From Anaerolineales bacterium (GTDB lineage Bacteria; Chloroflexota; Anaerolineae; Anaerolineales; Villigracilaceae), in contig JAIXKJ010000008.1 of the NCBI GenBank assembly GCA_026928255.1, positions 473,298 to 537,297 of the forward strand: a DNA stretch of 64,000 nucleotides, written 5' to 3'. Positions 45,659-53,261 of the stretch are shown one piece after another. Under the pieces are notes generated by a model. It did not search any database. It was given only the letters and a program-made list of their open reading frames with translations, and was not told the DNA's origin. The number at the start of each line of letters is the position of its first letter. The first letter of the stretch is position 1. Made by a program: the position numbers and the translations under genes.

Positions 45659-47023
45659 TTATTTTTTCGGCGGAAGTATTTTTTCTACTTCTTCGCTAAT
45701 TCTCTGCGGAATTTCGCGCATTTCTTTGGATACTTTTTGAGAAACTTTTCTCGGCAATTCGCGCACTTCTCGCGAGACTTTTTTCGGCAGTTCGTTCAAG
45801 CGTTTCGGGATCATGCGTTGAATTAAATGTCCGCGCCAGTTTTGCAGAATGGCTTCCATGTAAAGTTTTTCCAACGCTTTGACCTGCGCTTCGACAGAAT
45901 ATTTTTCGCTCAGTTCCAGCGAGCGCTGACCGAAGCGCCGCAGGCGTTCGCGGTCGAGGATTAAATCCGCCAGCGTGTCGGCGTAGCGTTTTACGTCAAG
46001 CGGAAGCGCGTACCCGTTTTGCCCGTCTTCCAACATGCCTTCAAAGGCTTCGTCTTGCACGGCGACAAAAGGCAGCCCCGAAGCGACGGCTTCGATGACC
46101 GAAATCGGATGAACTTCCGTCGTCGAGGCGGAGAGAAAAACGTCGGCGTCGTGCAAAATGTCGGGCAGGTCGGCGCGGTTGATCATCCCCAAAAAGTGGA
46201 CGCGCTCGTTGGCGCGAATCGCGTTCGCTTTTTCTTCGACGTGTTTGCGCGCGCCGCCGTCGCCGACGAAAACCAAATGCGCGTTCGGGACTCGCTCGGC
46301 GACGAGGTCGAAGGTTTCGACGATGAAATCCAGCCGCTTTTCGGGGTCAATGCGCCCGACGAAGAGCAGAATCGGCGCGTCGTCGGGAAGGTCGAGGCGT
46401 TTGCGTAAGGCGCGAGGATTCCGCGCCGTTTTGAACATGCTCAAGTCAATGCCGTTTGGAATCACGCTAATCGGCTGTTTGACTTTTTGCTTAACCAACA
46501 AGCGATAAAATTTCGGCGAAGGGACGATGATTTGATCGCCTAAATTAGTGGACGCTTTGCTAAACCACGCCGCCGCATGTTTGAAGAGATTCGTGTTGCC
46601 GACAAATTTGATGTAATGGGTGTAATCGGTGATGGAGGTGTGGTAGGTGTAAATCAGCGGCAGGCGTTTGGTGGACGCGGTGAGGTACGCCAACAAGCCG
46701 ACGCTGGCCGGGCTGTGCGCGTGCAAGACGTCGAAATGATCGCGGGTTAATTTCCAAGTCGAGCGCGGCGTGCCCAACACGGCGACGTAAATCGGCGGGT
46801 TGTTCAAATATTTGAGCGAAGGCAAGCGGACGATGTTTGGCTGGTTGTCTTTATAGCCCGGAAATTTCGGCGCGAAAATCGTAACTTGATGTCCGCGTTT
46901 TTTTAATCCTTCCGAGATCATTTGCAAAGAGACCGACACGCCGTTCACTTGCGGCGCGTAGGTGTCGGTGAACAAACCGATACGCAACGAGCCGACGGGA
47001 CGTTCCGAGTTATTTGATTCCAT
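45659..47023 (-). CDS. GT4-family glycosyltransferase with repetitive basic C-terminal tail
   Basis: 454 residues. LRIGLFTDTYAPQVNGVSVS is the start typical of GT4 mannosyl- and glucosyl-transferases acting on diacylglycerol or inositol lipids; YTYHTSITDYTHYI and IPNGIDLSMFKTA follow. Donor domain LLFVGRIDPEKRLDFIVE near residue 215, then TTEVHPISVIEAVASGLPFV (E-x7-E) near 307. Residues about 400-454 repeat a unit like ELPRKVSQKV three to four times (NELPKKVSREV, RELPRKVSQKV, REIPQRISEEV), a charged amphipathic tail probably for membrane contact. RBS AGAGGAATC. It is separate from the main block. Confidence 0.87.
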   Translation of the reverse strand: MESNNSERPVGSLRIGLFTDTYAPQVNGVSVSLQMISEGLKKRGHQVTIFAPKFPGYKDNQPNIVRLPSLKYLNNPPIYVAVLGTPRSTWKLTRDHFDVLHAHSPASVGLLAYLTASTKRLPLIYTYHTSITDYTHYIKFVGNTNLFKHAAAWFSKASTNLGDQIIVPSPKFYRLLVKQKVKQPISVIPNGIDLSMFKTARNPRALRKRLDLPDDAPILLFVGRIDPEKRLDFIVETFDLVAERVPNAHLVFVGDGGARKHVEEKANAIRANERVHFLGMINRADLPDILHDADVFLSASTTEVHPISVIEAVASGLPFVAVQDEAFEGMLEDGQNGYALPLDVKRYADTLADLILDRERLRRFGQRSLELSEKYSVEAQVKALEKLYMEAILQNWRGHLIQRMIPKRLNELPKKVSREVRELPRKVSQKVSKEMREIPQRISEEVEKILPPKK

Positions 47024-47070
47024 GATTCCTCTTAACCGAAGACGAACGAAGATAAACGGGGATTATTTCA

Positions 47071-47283
47071 TCATTCATTCTTTGTTGCGTCTCGTTCTTG
47101 TTGCGAGAGATTCGCCTTCATGCGTTTTGTCAACTCGCGGCGAGCGAGCATGACGCGATGTCCGCAGCCTTGACATTCCAAACCGATGTCCGCGCCGAGC
47201 CGCACGACAATCCACTCGTAAGAGCCGCAGGGGTGCGGCTTCTGCAAACGCAGGCGATCTTTCATTTGCAAGTCGGGCAACAT
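47071..47283 (-). CDS. DUF951 family protein
   Basis: 70 residues from the ATG at 47281-47283 (MLPDLQMKDRLRLQKPHPC). The earlier start at 47313 would pass through the promoter. KPHPCGSYEWIVVRLGADIG and LECQGCGHRVMLARRE match the DUF951 pattern, in which PHPCG and CxGCG cysteines probably bind metal. Function is unknown. The gene is divergent from the thioesterase gene, 52 bp away, and appears to have a leaderless promoter. Confidence 0.9.
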   Translation of the reverse strand: MLPDLQMKDRLRLQKPHPCGSYEWIVVRLGADIGLECQGCGHRVMLARRELTKRMKANLSQQERDATKNE

Positions 47284-47295
47284 AAAATGATTATA
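47284..47295 (-). promoter_or_regulatory. leaderless-type -10 for DUF951 gene
   Basis: Minus-strand TATAAT (47295-47290), then CATTTT, then the ATG. Six bases separate the hexamer from the start codon, placing the expected transcription start at the A of ATG. No Shine-Dalgarno precedes the gene. Confidence 0.65.
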
Positions 47296-47299
47296 CTCG

Positions 47300-47335
47300 T
47301 TGCCGCCGCGCAAGATATGAGACTATAATCGCGGC
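47300..47335 (+). promoter_or_regulatory. leaderless-type promoter of thioesterase gene
   Basis: TTGCCG (47300-47305), 18 bases, TATAAT (47324-47329), CGCGGC, ATG at 47336. The six-base gap predicts a message starting at the ATG. The DUF951 promoter points the other way within the same 52 bp. Confidence 0.7.
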
Positions 47336-47755
47336 ATGAGCGACTATAAATTTTTCCACCCTACCGAAGTCCGCTACGGGGATTTAGACCCGCAGGGACA
47401 CGTCAACAACGCCAAATACCTGACGTACTTTGAGCAGGCGCGCGTCTACTATTTTATGCAGTTGGGCTTGTTCAGCAAAGACCAATCTTTCATGGAAATC
47501 GGCGTCATCGTGGCGGACATTCACATCGTTTATCGCGCGCCAACGCATTACGGCGACAAGGTCAAAGCGGGCGTAAAGGTAACGAAAATCGGCAACAAAT
47601 CCATCACCGTCGAGCAATGCATCACGGACGCCGACACGGGCAGAATTATGGCGCAAGGCGAGGTGGTTTTAGTTACCTTCGATTACGAAGGCTTAAAAAC
47701 CATTTCCGTGCCGGACGAGTGGCGCAAGAAAATATCCGAGTTTGAAAATTTATAA
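47336..47755 (+). CDS. 4-hydroxybenzoyl-CoA/acyl-CoA thioesterase (YbgC/FadM-type hotdog)
   Basis: 139 residues, a single hotdog domain. EVRYGDLDPQGHVNNAKYLTYFE has the catalytic Asp and the long central helix of YbgC-like thioesterases, with AQGEVVLVTFDYEG at the end strand. The enzyme would hydrolyse acyl-CoA in the cytosol; chain preference unknown. No Shine-Dalgarno, consistent with the promoter directly upstream. Confidence 0.88.
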   Translation: MSDYKFFHPTEVRYGDLDPQGHVNNAKYLTYFEQARVYYFMQLGLFSKDQSFMEIGVIVADIHIVYRAPTHYGDKVKAGVKVTKIGNKSITVEQCITDADTGRIMAQGEVVLVTFDYEGLKTISVPDEWRKKISEFENL

Positions 47756-47761
47756 TAGATG

Positions 47762-47850
47762 AAGGTTACAGGTTTAAGGTTTAAGGTTTAAGGTTGAATG
47801 TTGCAACCTGTAACCTATAACCCGTAACTTGTAACTTGTAACTTGTAACC
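47762..47850. repeat. tandem 7-bp repeats with inverted ends
   Basis: TTTAAGG three times (47773-47793), then GTAACTT three times (47824-47844). GGTTACAGGTT at 47764-47774 is the exact inverse of AACCTGTAACC at 47805-47815, so the segment can form an 11-bp stem. I recognise this style of sequence as a common dispersed bacterial repeat; when translated it yields spurious peptides such as LQVTSYGL. It sits in the gap before the M42 peptidase. Confidence 0.7.
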
Positions 47851-47859
47851 GAGGTCTCC

Positions 47860-48900
47860 ATGCTCCCAAAAATTGACGAAACCTACTTCACCAACTTTCT
47901 CGTTGACCTGCTCAACGTCCCCTCGCCGACGGGCTTTGCCAGCGCGGCGATTGACTTCGTAGAAAAAGAATTTGCTAAATATCCGCAACTTAGCCTTTCG
48001 CGCACGCGCAAAGGCGCGCTGCTCGCCAAATGGGAAGTTGAATCCAATCTGCCGCCTGTGGCGCTGACCGCGCACGCCGACACGCTCGGCGCGGTGGTCA
48101 AAGAAATCAAAGGCAACGGACGTTTGCGTTTGAGTCGCATCGGCGGCATTCAATGGCCGACAATCGAAACCGAAGGCGTTTGGGTTTTTACTTCGTCGGG
48201 CGAAAAGGTTCGCGGCTCGGTGTTGATTGAAGTCGCATCGGGACATATCCACAGCGGAGCCGACCTGCCGCGCGACGAGCGTCATCTCGAAGTGCGCCTC
48301 GACGCGCGGACGACATCCGCGGCGGAGACGCGCGCGTTGGGAATCAACGTTGGCGATTGCGTCGCCTTCGACACGCGCACCGAAGTTACCGACGGTTTCA
48401 TCCGCTCGCGCTTCCTCGACGATAAAGCCTGCGTGGCAAATCTCGTCGCGGCGATTAAGTCAATGGTTGATTCCGCTCAAAGTCCGAAGCGCAGCGTTTA
48501 CTTCCTCATCTCCAACTACGAAGAAGTCGGGCACGGCGCGTCAACGGGCATCCCCGCCGACGTTGAAGAATTGGTTACGGTGGACATGGCGGTCGTCGGC
48601 GAAGGGCAGGCGTCGGACGAATTTCACGCGACGCTGTGCGTCAAAGACAGCGGCGGACCGTATCACGAAGGCTTGAACAAAAAGCTGCGCGGCATCGCCG
48701 AAAAATATCGCATCCCCTACAAGACCGACGTTTACCCGTTTTATGGCTCGGACGGCGAAGCCTTTTGGCGGGCGGGCGGCGACGTGGCGCTCTCGCTCAT
48801 CGGTCCCGGCATTGACGCTTCGCACAATTACGAACGCGCCCACCTGGACGGCTTAAACGCGACGACGAATTGGATCATGGCGTATTTGCTGGCAGAGTAA
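47860..48900 (+). CDS. M42-family metallo-aminopeptidase (FrvX-like)
   Basis: 346 residues. Metal ligands are visible: VALTAHADTLGAVVKEI (HxD), RSRFLDDKACVANLV (bridging Asp), SNYEEVGHGAST (general-base Glu pair), VDMAVVGEG and HNYERAHLDGL. A smaller dimerisation domain is inserted after residue 70. These enzymes form cytosolic dodecameric tetrahedra that trim N-termini from peptides. RBS GAGG lies 5 bases before the ATG. Confidence 0.9.
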   Translation: MLPKIDETYFTNFLVDLLNVPSPTGFASAAIDFVEKEFAKYPQLSLSRTRKGALLAKWEVESNLPPVALTAHADTLGAVVKEIKGNGRLRLSRIGGIQWPTIETEGVWVFTSSGEKVRGSVLIEVASGHIHSGADLPRDERHLEVRLDARTTSAAETRALGINVGDCVAFDTRTEVTDGFIRSRFLDDKACVANLVAAIKSMVDSAQSPKRSVYFLISNYEEVGHGASTGIPADVEELVTVDMAVVGEGQASDEFHATLCVKDSGGPYHEGLNKKLRGIAEKYRIPYKTDVYPFYGSDGEAFWRAGGDVALSLIGPGIDASHNYERAHLDGLNATTNWIMAYLLAE

Positions 48901-48962
48901 GAAAAGGTAATATTTCAAACGAACGCGCTATCTTTATCGGTATATTATTTTTAGGAGTTGTT

Positions 48963-49439
48963 ATGCCTCTCGATACAATTGAAGCGAAGATCGGCTCGAT
49001 CGCGCCGGACTTCAAATTAGCCGCCACCAACGGGGAAGAAATTTCGCTCTCCGATTTTCGCGGCAAATCGAACGTCATCATGTTCTTCATCCGCGAAACC
49101 AGTTGTCCGCAATGCCGCACGCACGTCGCGCATCTCGGTCAATTGTACGAGCAGTTCAAAAGCGCGGAGACGGAAGTCATCGTCATTCTCGGCGAAGGAG
49201 TCGAGAAGTCCAAAAAATATGCGGACAAATTGCATTTGCGCTTTCCGATTCTCGCCGACCCCGACCGCCATGTTTACACGCTTTACGAATTGGAAAAATA
49301 TTTTGTCCTGTTGCAGCGCACCGCGTCCATCGTTGTGGACAAGGCGGGCGTCGTCCGCTATTTGAAGCGCACGACCATTCCGAACGTCTGGCTGCAAGAA
49401 AGCCGCGAACTGCTCGGCTTTACGCTCAGCCTGGAGTAA
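48963..49439 (+). CDS. AhpC/TSA peroxiredoxin-like protein
   Basis: 158 residues from the ATG at 48963, which follows GGAG by five bases; the frame is open earlier, but upstream residues overlap the M42 gene's end. The thioredoxin-fold peroxiredoxin start is GSIAPDFKLAATNGEEISLSDF, and the active site is RETSCPQCRTHVAH near residue 41, with a CxxC instead of the single peroxidatic Cys of typical 2-Cys enzymes. It may reduce hydroperoxides or act as a bacterioferritin-comigratory-like protein. Followed by a strong hairpin terminator. Confidence 0.88.
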   Translation: MPLDTIEAKIGSIAPDFKLAATNGEEISLSDFRGKSNVIMFFIRETSCPQCRTHVAHLGQLYEQFKSAETEVIVILGEGVEKSKKYADKLHLRFPILADPDRHVYTLYELEKYFVLLQRTASIVVDKAGVVRYLKRTTIPNVWLQESRELLGFTLSLE

Positions 49440-49446
49440 CAAGGAA

Positions 49447-49483
49447 ACGTCCCGAAGATTTATAAATCTTCGGGACGTTTTTT
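49447..49483 (+). terminator. bidirectional intrinsic terminator
   Basis: ACGTCCCGAAGATTTA and its exact inverse form a 32-nt palindrome (49447-49478), followed by six T on the plus strand and A-rich sequence on the other side. The stem serves the peroxiredoxin gene from the left and the minus-strand cassette from the right; the stop codon of the latter (49460) lies inside the hairpin. Confidence 0.88.
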
Positions 49484-50590
49484 GCTAAATGTAAAAATGA
49501 TTCGAGCCGCTATTTGCAAAGGATAAACAATTGCGCCGTAGAATGAAGCGCGACGTTTGCCGACGCCGTAGTACAACCTCAGCCACCATTCGGACGGGGC
49601 GGAAAATGTGCAACGCAAAAATTTCAGCCAGCCGATTTGCTTTCTTTGAGCAAACGTCCGCTGGGGCCAGCCGCAGGGATATTGATTGATTCCGTTAGGC
49701 GGCGGATTTGAAGCGGAAATCCATTTTATTTTTACAAGCGGGGGCGTAAGGCTGTAAAACGTTTCTAATTGATTTAATAAAACAGAATCGCTGCGGCGCA
49801 GAGATTCCCAATTTATTTTATCGGCGTGTTGCTCGGCGAGGCTGATCAGATCGGCGATCCATTTAAGTTGCAATGGTTTATCTTCGGCGGCGGCGAAGAG
49901 ATGACGACGAAGATGCCGCGAAAGATAACGCATGGTCGGTAAAACGTCCGGAACATAAATCGTTTGTCCTTCAATCGTCAGCGATTGAGGCGCTGCATCT
50001 AACCCGTCAAATTCGCGCGATGCGTCTTCGTGAAAGTGAAGTTCCACGCGGGTGGAGAGACCCGCTTTCAGCGGAGAATCCGCCGTCAGTTCGGCAGGGA
50101 CAGGCTTGGGCGCGGAAGGAAGCGCATCCACGCGGAAGTTGGCGCTTGCGAGCAGGTCAAGCGCGGGGCGGGAATCCTGCCAGCGAATCAGCAAATCCAT
50201 ATCGCTGACGGGACGCAAAGCGGGATCGGGATAACATTGATAGGCAAGCCCCAAACCTTTTAATAGCAGCATTTGAATGCCCGCCTGCGCGAAGAGCGCG
50301 TTGACTTGAAGCAGCGTTTGAGCGTGAACGCGATTGGCGGCGCGATGACGCGCATACAGCCCGTCCAGAATTTGAGCGGTTTCTTTTGGAATGGCTGCGT
50401 TCGCCCGACGAAGATGATGGCGCAACAACGGCGCCATGCCATGCAGTTCGGCTTGAGCGGGCAACTCGTCCCAAGCGTTGAAGCGTTGGAGTTGACTCGT
50501 CAGCCGTTCGTAAAAAATGGGATGCCCTTCGGCGCGGGCGCACAACGCCAGCAGGCGATAGGTCGGCTCTATGCGTTCTGTTGAATCCAT
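49460..50590 (-). CDS. NTP_transf_5-like nucleotidyltransferase of a RiPP-like cassette
   Basis: 376 residues from the ATG at 50588-50590 (MDSTERIEPTYRLL). IQMLLLKGLGLAYQCYPDPA near residue 106 and LRPVSDMDLLIRW near 125 are the KG and DMDLL elements of the NTP_transf_5 (PF14907-type) nucleotidyltransferases, which accompany PqqD and HprK-like genes in lasso-peptide-like loci. The last residues (SKKRPEDL) are encoded by the terminator stem, so this C-terminus is probably adventitious. Its start overlaps the kinase-like gene by 22 bp. Substrate unknown. Confidence 0.78.
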   Translation of the reverse strand: MDSTERIEPTYRLLALCARAEGHPIFYERLTSQLQRFNAWDELPAQAELHGMAPLLRHHLRRANAAIPKETAQILDGLYARHRAANRVHAQTLLQVNALFAQAGIQMLLLKGLGLAYQCYPDPALRPVSDMDLLIRWQDSRPALDLLASANFRVDALPSAPKPVPAELTADSPLKAGLSTRVELHFHEDASREFDGLDAAPQSLTIEGQTIYVPDVLPTMRYLSRHLRRHLFAAAEDKPLQLKWIADLISLAEQHADKINWESLRRSDSVLLNQLETFYSLTPPLVKIKWISASNPPPNGINQYPCGWPQRTFAQRKQIGWLKFLRCTFSAPSEWWLRLYYGVGKRRASFYGAIVYPLQIAARIIFTFSKKRPEDL

Positions 50591-51402
50591 TCGGCGGCGC
50601 TTTCGACGTTGGAGTAAATCAGGCTGTAGGCTTGCGTTTGTTTGACGAGGCGCGCGGCGACAGACATGCCGCCGTCGGAGAAATTGCGCGCGTTGACGAG
50701 ACATTGCAATAAACGAAACAACGCTTCCGCTTGCGTCAACCGTTGAACGCTCAACGGCGCTTCGGGGATATATTTTGGAAACAACGTCAGCGAAGGCGCG
50801 GCGGAATGACAGACGGCGTTTGGGTTAAGCGCCGTAGGGACAATCCACGCGCTGTTGTCCGCAAAGCGCAGAAAACCCCGCGAGCGTTCGTCCGCAAGCC
50901 AACGCCGCCAGATAAATTCCGAGCCGCGCTTGAGGATGATGGAACGGCAAAACCCGCGAATTTCTTCGCCGCGCAAAGGGACTGAAACAACTTCGTCGGT
51001 AAGGTATTGAAAACCGCAAGCGGTCAGCCACGCGGTTAGGGATGATTTTCCGCTTCCGCTCTGACCGCAGAGCATGATTCCGCGCCCCCGATGCGCCAGC
51101 GCCGCCGAATGAAAAATCAGATGAGACGCGGCGGCTCCGTTCAATTGGGCGAGCGCGTCGCGCATCAAAAGCGGAAGAAGCGCGTCGAATTGGATTCTGG
51201 AAAAAAGAACGCCGCCGTTGACGTCCGCTGAAAAAGTGGAATCGTCCACAGCGGCAATTCGGTAGGTTGCAACAAGTTGTCCATCCGCGCCTTGACAGTG
51301 AATCAAATGCGCGTTCAGCGCTTCAAGAATGCGCCTTTCGTCAGCGACAAAACGAACGACGCCGCCCGCGAAATGAATCGCAATGTCTGCGGGTTCGCTC
51401 AC
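50569..51402 (-). CDS. HPr-kinase-like P-loop protein
   Basis: 277 residues with a GTG start at 51402-51400, overlapping the PqqD stop as GTGA. HLIFHSAALAHRGRGIMLCG then GQSGSGKSSLTAWL near residue 113-125 is the HprK-type P-loop with its leading His, and FQYLTDEVVSV follows, at the place of the HprK catalytic acidic residues. HPr itself is not nearby. In lasso-peptide loci, similar kinases phosphorylate a C-terminal residue of a precursor. That role here is inference. Confidence 0.8.
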   Translation of the reverse strand: MSEPADIAIHFAGGVVRFVADERRILEALNAHLIHCQGADGQLVATYRIAAVDDSTFSADVNGGVLFSRIQFDALLPLLMRDALAQLNGAAASHLIFHSAALAHRGRGIMLCGQSGSGKSSLTAWLTACGFQYLTDEVVSVPLRGEEIRGFCRSIILKRGSEFIWRRWLADERSRGFLRFADNSAWIVPTALNPNAVCHSAAPSLTLFPKYIPEAPLSVQRLTQAEALFRLLQCLVNARNFSDGGMSVAARLVKQTQAYSLIYSNVESAAEWIQQNA

Positions 51403-51671
51403 ATCGTTTGCAATACGCCTTGTTCCAACATCGTTTGAATCGTCGTCGTTACGTCGCTTCGGATTTCCGCGCTCGCTTCGGGATACGCCGCCGTCAGAAT
51501 TTCCACAATTTCATCCACGCTGCGGATTCCGTCGCACAACTGCCAAATCAACGCGCAAGTCGAGTTGCCGTGAACGACAAGGTTACGAGTCGGATGAAGC
51601 AGAACGATTTCTCCGTCCAGCGCTTCGAGTTGGAATCCCGCTATCGGCGCGGGGATAGCGCTGCCCTTCAT
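51399..51671 (-). CDS. PqqD-like RiPP recognition element
   Basis: 90 residues from the ATG at 51669-51671; a TTG one codon earlier is possible. VHGNSTCALIWQLCDGIRSV and DEIVEILTAAYPEASAEIRS give the PqqD winged-helix pattern (ALIWQLCDGxxxVDEIVE...YP), which in RiPP systems binds precursor leader peptides. It lies between a Tat-signal protein and the HprK-like gene. Whether the Tat-signal protein is its ligand is unproven. Confidence 0.85.
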   Translation of the reverse strand: MKGSAIPAPIAGFQLEALDGEIVLLHPTRNLVVHGNSTCALIWQLCDGIRSVDEIVEILTAAYPEASAEIRSDVTTTIQTMLEQGVLQTM

Positions 51672-51680
51672 CAATCGCTA

Positions 51681-52172
51681 TCAGCACAAAAGGTTGTTAT
51701 CTTCAAAGGTCTGCGTGTCGCTGCCAGAACCGTCTGCGGGGTTATCAAATTCCCATAATATGGAAATTATTTCGGGAAGAGTAGGAGGAATTTTAGTCGC
51801 ATCAATCGAAAGAGTCGCTGTGCCTGTTCCGTCCGTCGCCACAGTTCCCGTCGGCGAGGCTGGCGAATTGAGCGTCATGTGAGTCAGCGTAATCGTATAG
51901 CGCAAAAGAATGCCGGGCGTAGGCGGAGTGATTGTCGCCGTTGAATCAAACGGCATTGCCGCAGGGCAAAAATTAGCGCCAAAGTCGTCTGGTCCCGCCG
52001 CGATTGTGTGCGCTCCGCCGCTGGTTTGCGCGTGCGCGGGCAATACGCCGAAGTCTGCATCGGGTTTAATCCATTTATCTGGAATATTCGCCAACGCAAC
52101 CGCGCCTGCGGCGGCGGTCAAAATTTTGATGGCGTCGCGGCGCGACACTTTTTCAACGGGCTTGTTTGACAT
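51681..52172 (-). CDS. small Tat-signal protein, first gene of the PqqD/HprK/NTase cassette
   Basis: 163 residues from the ATG at 52170-52172; CTTGAGGC gives a Shine-Dalgarno eight bases upstream. SRRDAIKILTAAAGAVALA is a twin-arginine signal (SRRD plus hydrophobic core). A long linker follows, PDKWIKPDADFGVLPAHAQTS, with a likely cleavage after AHA. The mature part is small, Thr- and Pro-rich, with a beta-sandwich look and two Cys (FCPAAMPF and the C-terminal EDNNLLC). The last residue is Cys. The protein family is not known to me; I have seen the KWxxPxxxxGxLPAHAQ motif in other uncharacterised Tat proteins. It may be the substrate handled by the three genes downstream. Confidence 0.7.
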   Translation of the reverse strand: MSNKPVEKVSRRDAIKILTAAAGAVALANIPDKWIKPDADFGVLPAHAQTSGGAHTIAAGPDDFGANFCPAAMPFDSTATITPPTPGILLRYTITLTHMTLNSPASPTGTVATDGTGTATLSIDATKIPPTLPEIISILWEFDNPADGSGSDTQTFEDNNLLC

Positions 52173-52217
52173 AAGCATGCCTCAAGAAATTTTTTTCGCA
52201 TTTTATCACAACCTTTG

Positions 52218-52252
52218 TTTACTTGTCCGCCCATTTCCTTTATACTTGTCCT
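52218..52252 (+). promoter_or_regulatory. leaderless-type promoter of the LLM oxidoreductase gene
   Basis: TTTACT (52218-52223), 17 bases, TATACT (52241-52246), TGTCCT, ATG at 52253. Six bases separate the -10 from the start codon. The same 80-bp gap also contains the oppositely directed start region of the Tat-protein cassette (GATAAAAT on the minus strand near 52203-52210). Confidence 0.65.
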
Positions 52253-53251
52253 ATGAAACTAGACGCCGCTCTCCCCCCCGTTTCTTTGAAGGAAATTCCC
52301 AACATTGCGCGCGCCGCCGAAGCGCTCGGCTTCGCCGCTTTATGGACACAAGAGACTCAACACGACCCGTTTTTGCCCTGCGCCCTCGTCGCCGAACATT
52401 CGTCCAAAATGCAGACGGGCACAGCCATCGCCGTGGCCTTTGCGCGTTCGCCCGCCAACCTCGCTTATACTGCTTGGGATTTAGCGGCGCAATCCGACGG
52501 GCGTTTTATTCTCGGCTTAGGCACGCAAGTCAAAGCGCACATCGAGCGGCGCTTCGGCGCGGATTGGCCCGCGTCCGTAACCGGCAAACTGCGCGAGCAG
52601 ATTCAAGCCGTCCGCGCTTTATGGGATTGCTGGCAAAACGGGACGAAACTTAACTTTCGCGGCGAGTATTACAAAATCACGCTCATGTCGCCGTTTTTCA
52701 ACCCGGGCAAAATCGAACATCCCGACATCCCGATTTACATCGCGGGAGTCAACACCGGTTTGGCGCGGCTGGCGGGCGAAGTCTGCGACGGCTTTCACGC
52801 CCACCCGTTCAACTCGCCGCGTTATATGAACGAAGTCCTTTTGCCCGCCATCGAAGAAGGCTTGCAAAAAAGCGGACGCAAACGCGCGGATTTTTCCGTC
52901 TCGATGACTCCCTTCGTCGCCACATCTCCCGAAGAGGAAGCCTTTGCCCGAATGCAAATTGCGTTCTACGCCTCGACTCCTTCCTATAAACCCGTCATGG
53001 ATTTATACGGCTGGGGCGACGTCGCCGAAAAACTTTCGGGCTTCGCCTCCAAAGGCGAATGGGCGGAAATGCCGATGCTCGTCAACGACGAAATCCTCGC
53101 CGAATTTTGCTTGATGACCACGCAAGAAAATCTCGCCGCCGATTTGAAGAAGCGCTATCAAGGCATTGCAGACCGCATCACGCTCTACGCGCCCTTCGTC
53201 CCCAACGAAAAAGACGCTTGGTGGAAGAAGTTGGCGGAGAGTTTTAATTAA
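52253..53251 (+). CDS. LLM-class flavin/F420-dependent oxidoreductase
   Basis: 332 residues from the ATG at 52253; the frame is open to 52223, but the promoter hexamers lie there. IPNIARAAEALGFAALWTQE and TAIAVAFARSPANLAYTAWD are the bacterial luciferase-like barrel start; DLAAQSDGRFILGLGTQVKAHIERRFG matches the TIGR03617-type F420-dependent group. KIEHPDIPIYIAGVNTGLARLAGE follows. If F420-dependent, the host should make F420, as many Chloroflexota and Actinomycetota do. Substrate unknown. Confidence 0.86.
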   Translation: MKLDAALPPVSLKEIPNIARAAEALGFAALWTQETQHDPFLPCALVAEHSSKMQTGTAIAVAFARSPANLAYTAWDLAAQSDGRFILGLGTQVKAHIERRFGADWPASVTGKLREQIQAVRALWDCWQNGTKLNFRGEYYKITLMSPFFNPGKIEHPDIPIYIAGVNTGLARLAGEVCDGFHAHPFNSPRYMNEVLLPAIEEGLQKSGRKRADFSVSMTPFVATSPEEEAFARMQIAFYASTPSYKPVMDLYGWGDVAEKLSGFASKGEWAEMPMLVNDEILAEFCLMTTQENLAADLKKRYQGIADRITLYAPFVPNEKDAWWKKLAESFN

Positions 53252-53261
53252 ACGCCCTTGC

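Noticed and set aside
47815..48285. Minus-strand open frame ending in LQVTSYGL
   Set aside because: Shadow of the M42 peptidase gene; its end is a translated tandem repeat.
48870..48962. Longer start for the peroxiredoxin
   Set aside because: The extension overlaps the end of the M42 gene and lacks similarity; GGAG precedes the ATG at 48963.
49460..52172. Calling the cassette a lasso-peptide cluster
   Set aside because: No short precursor, B2-type protease or dedicated cyclase lies nearby; the only asparagine synthase homologue is 42 kb away in the glycan block.
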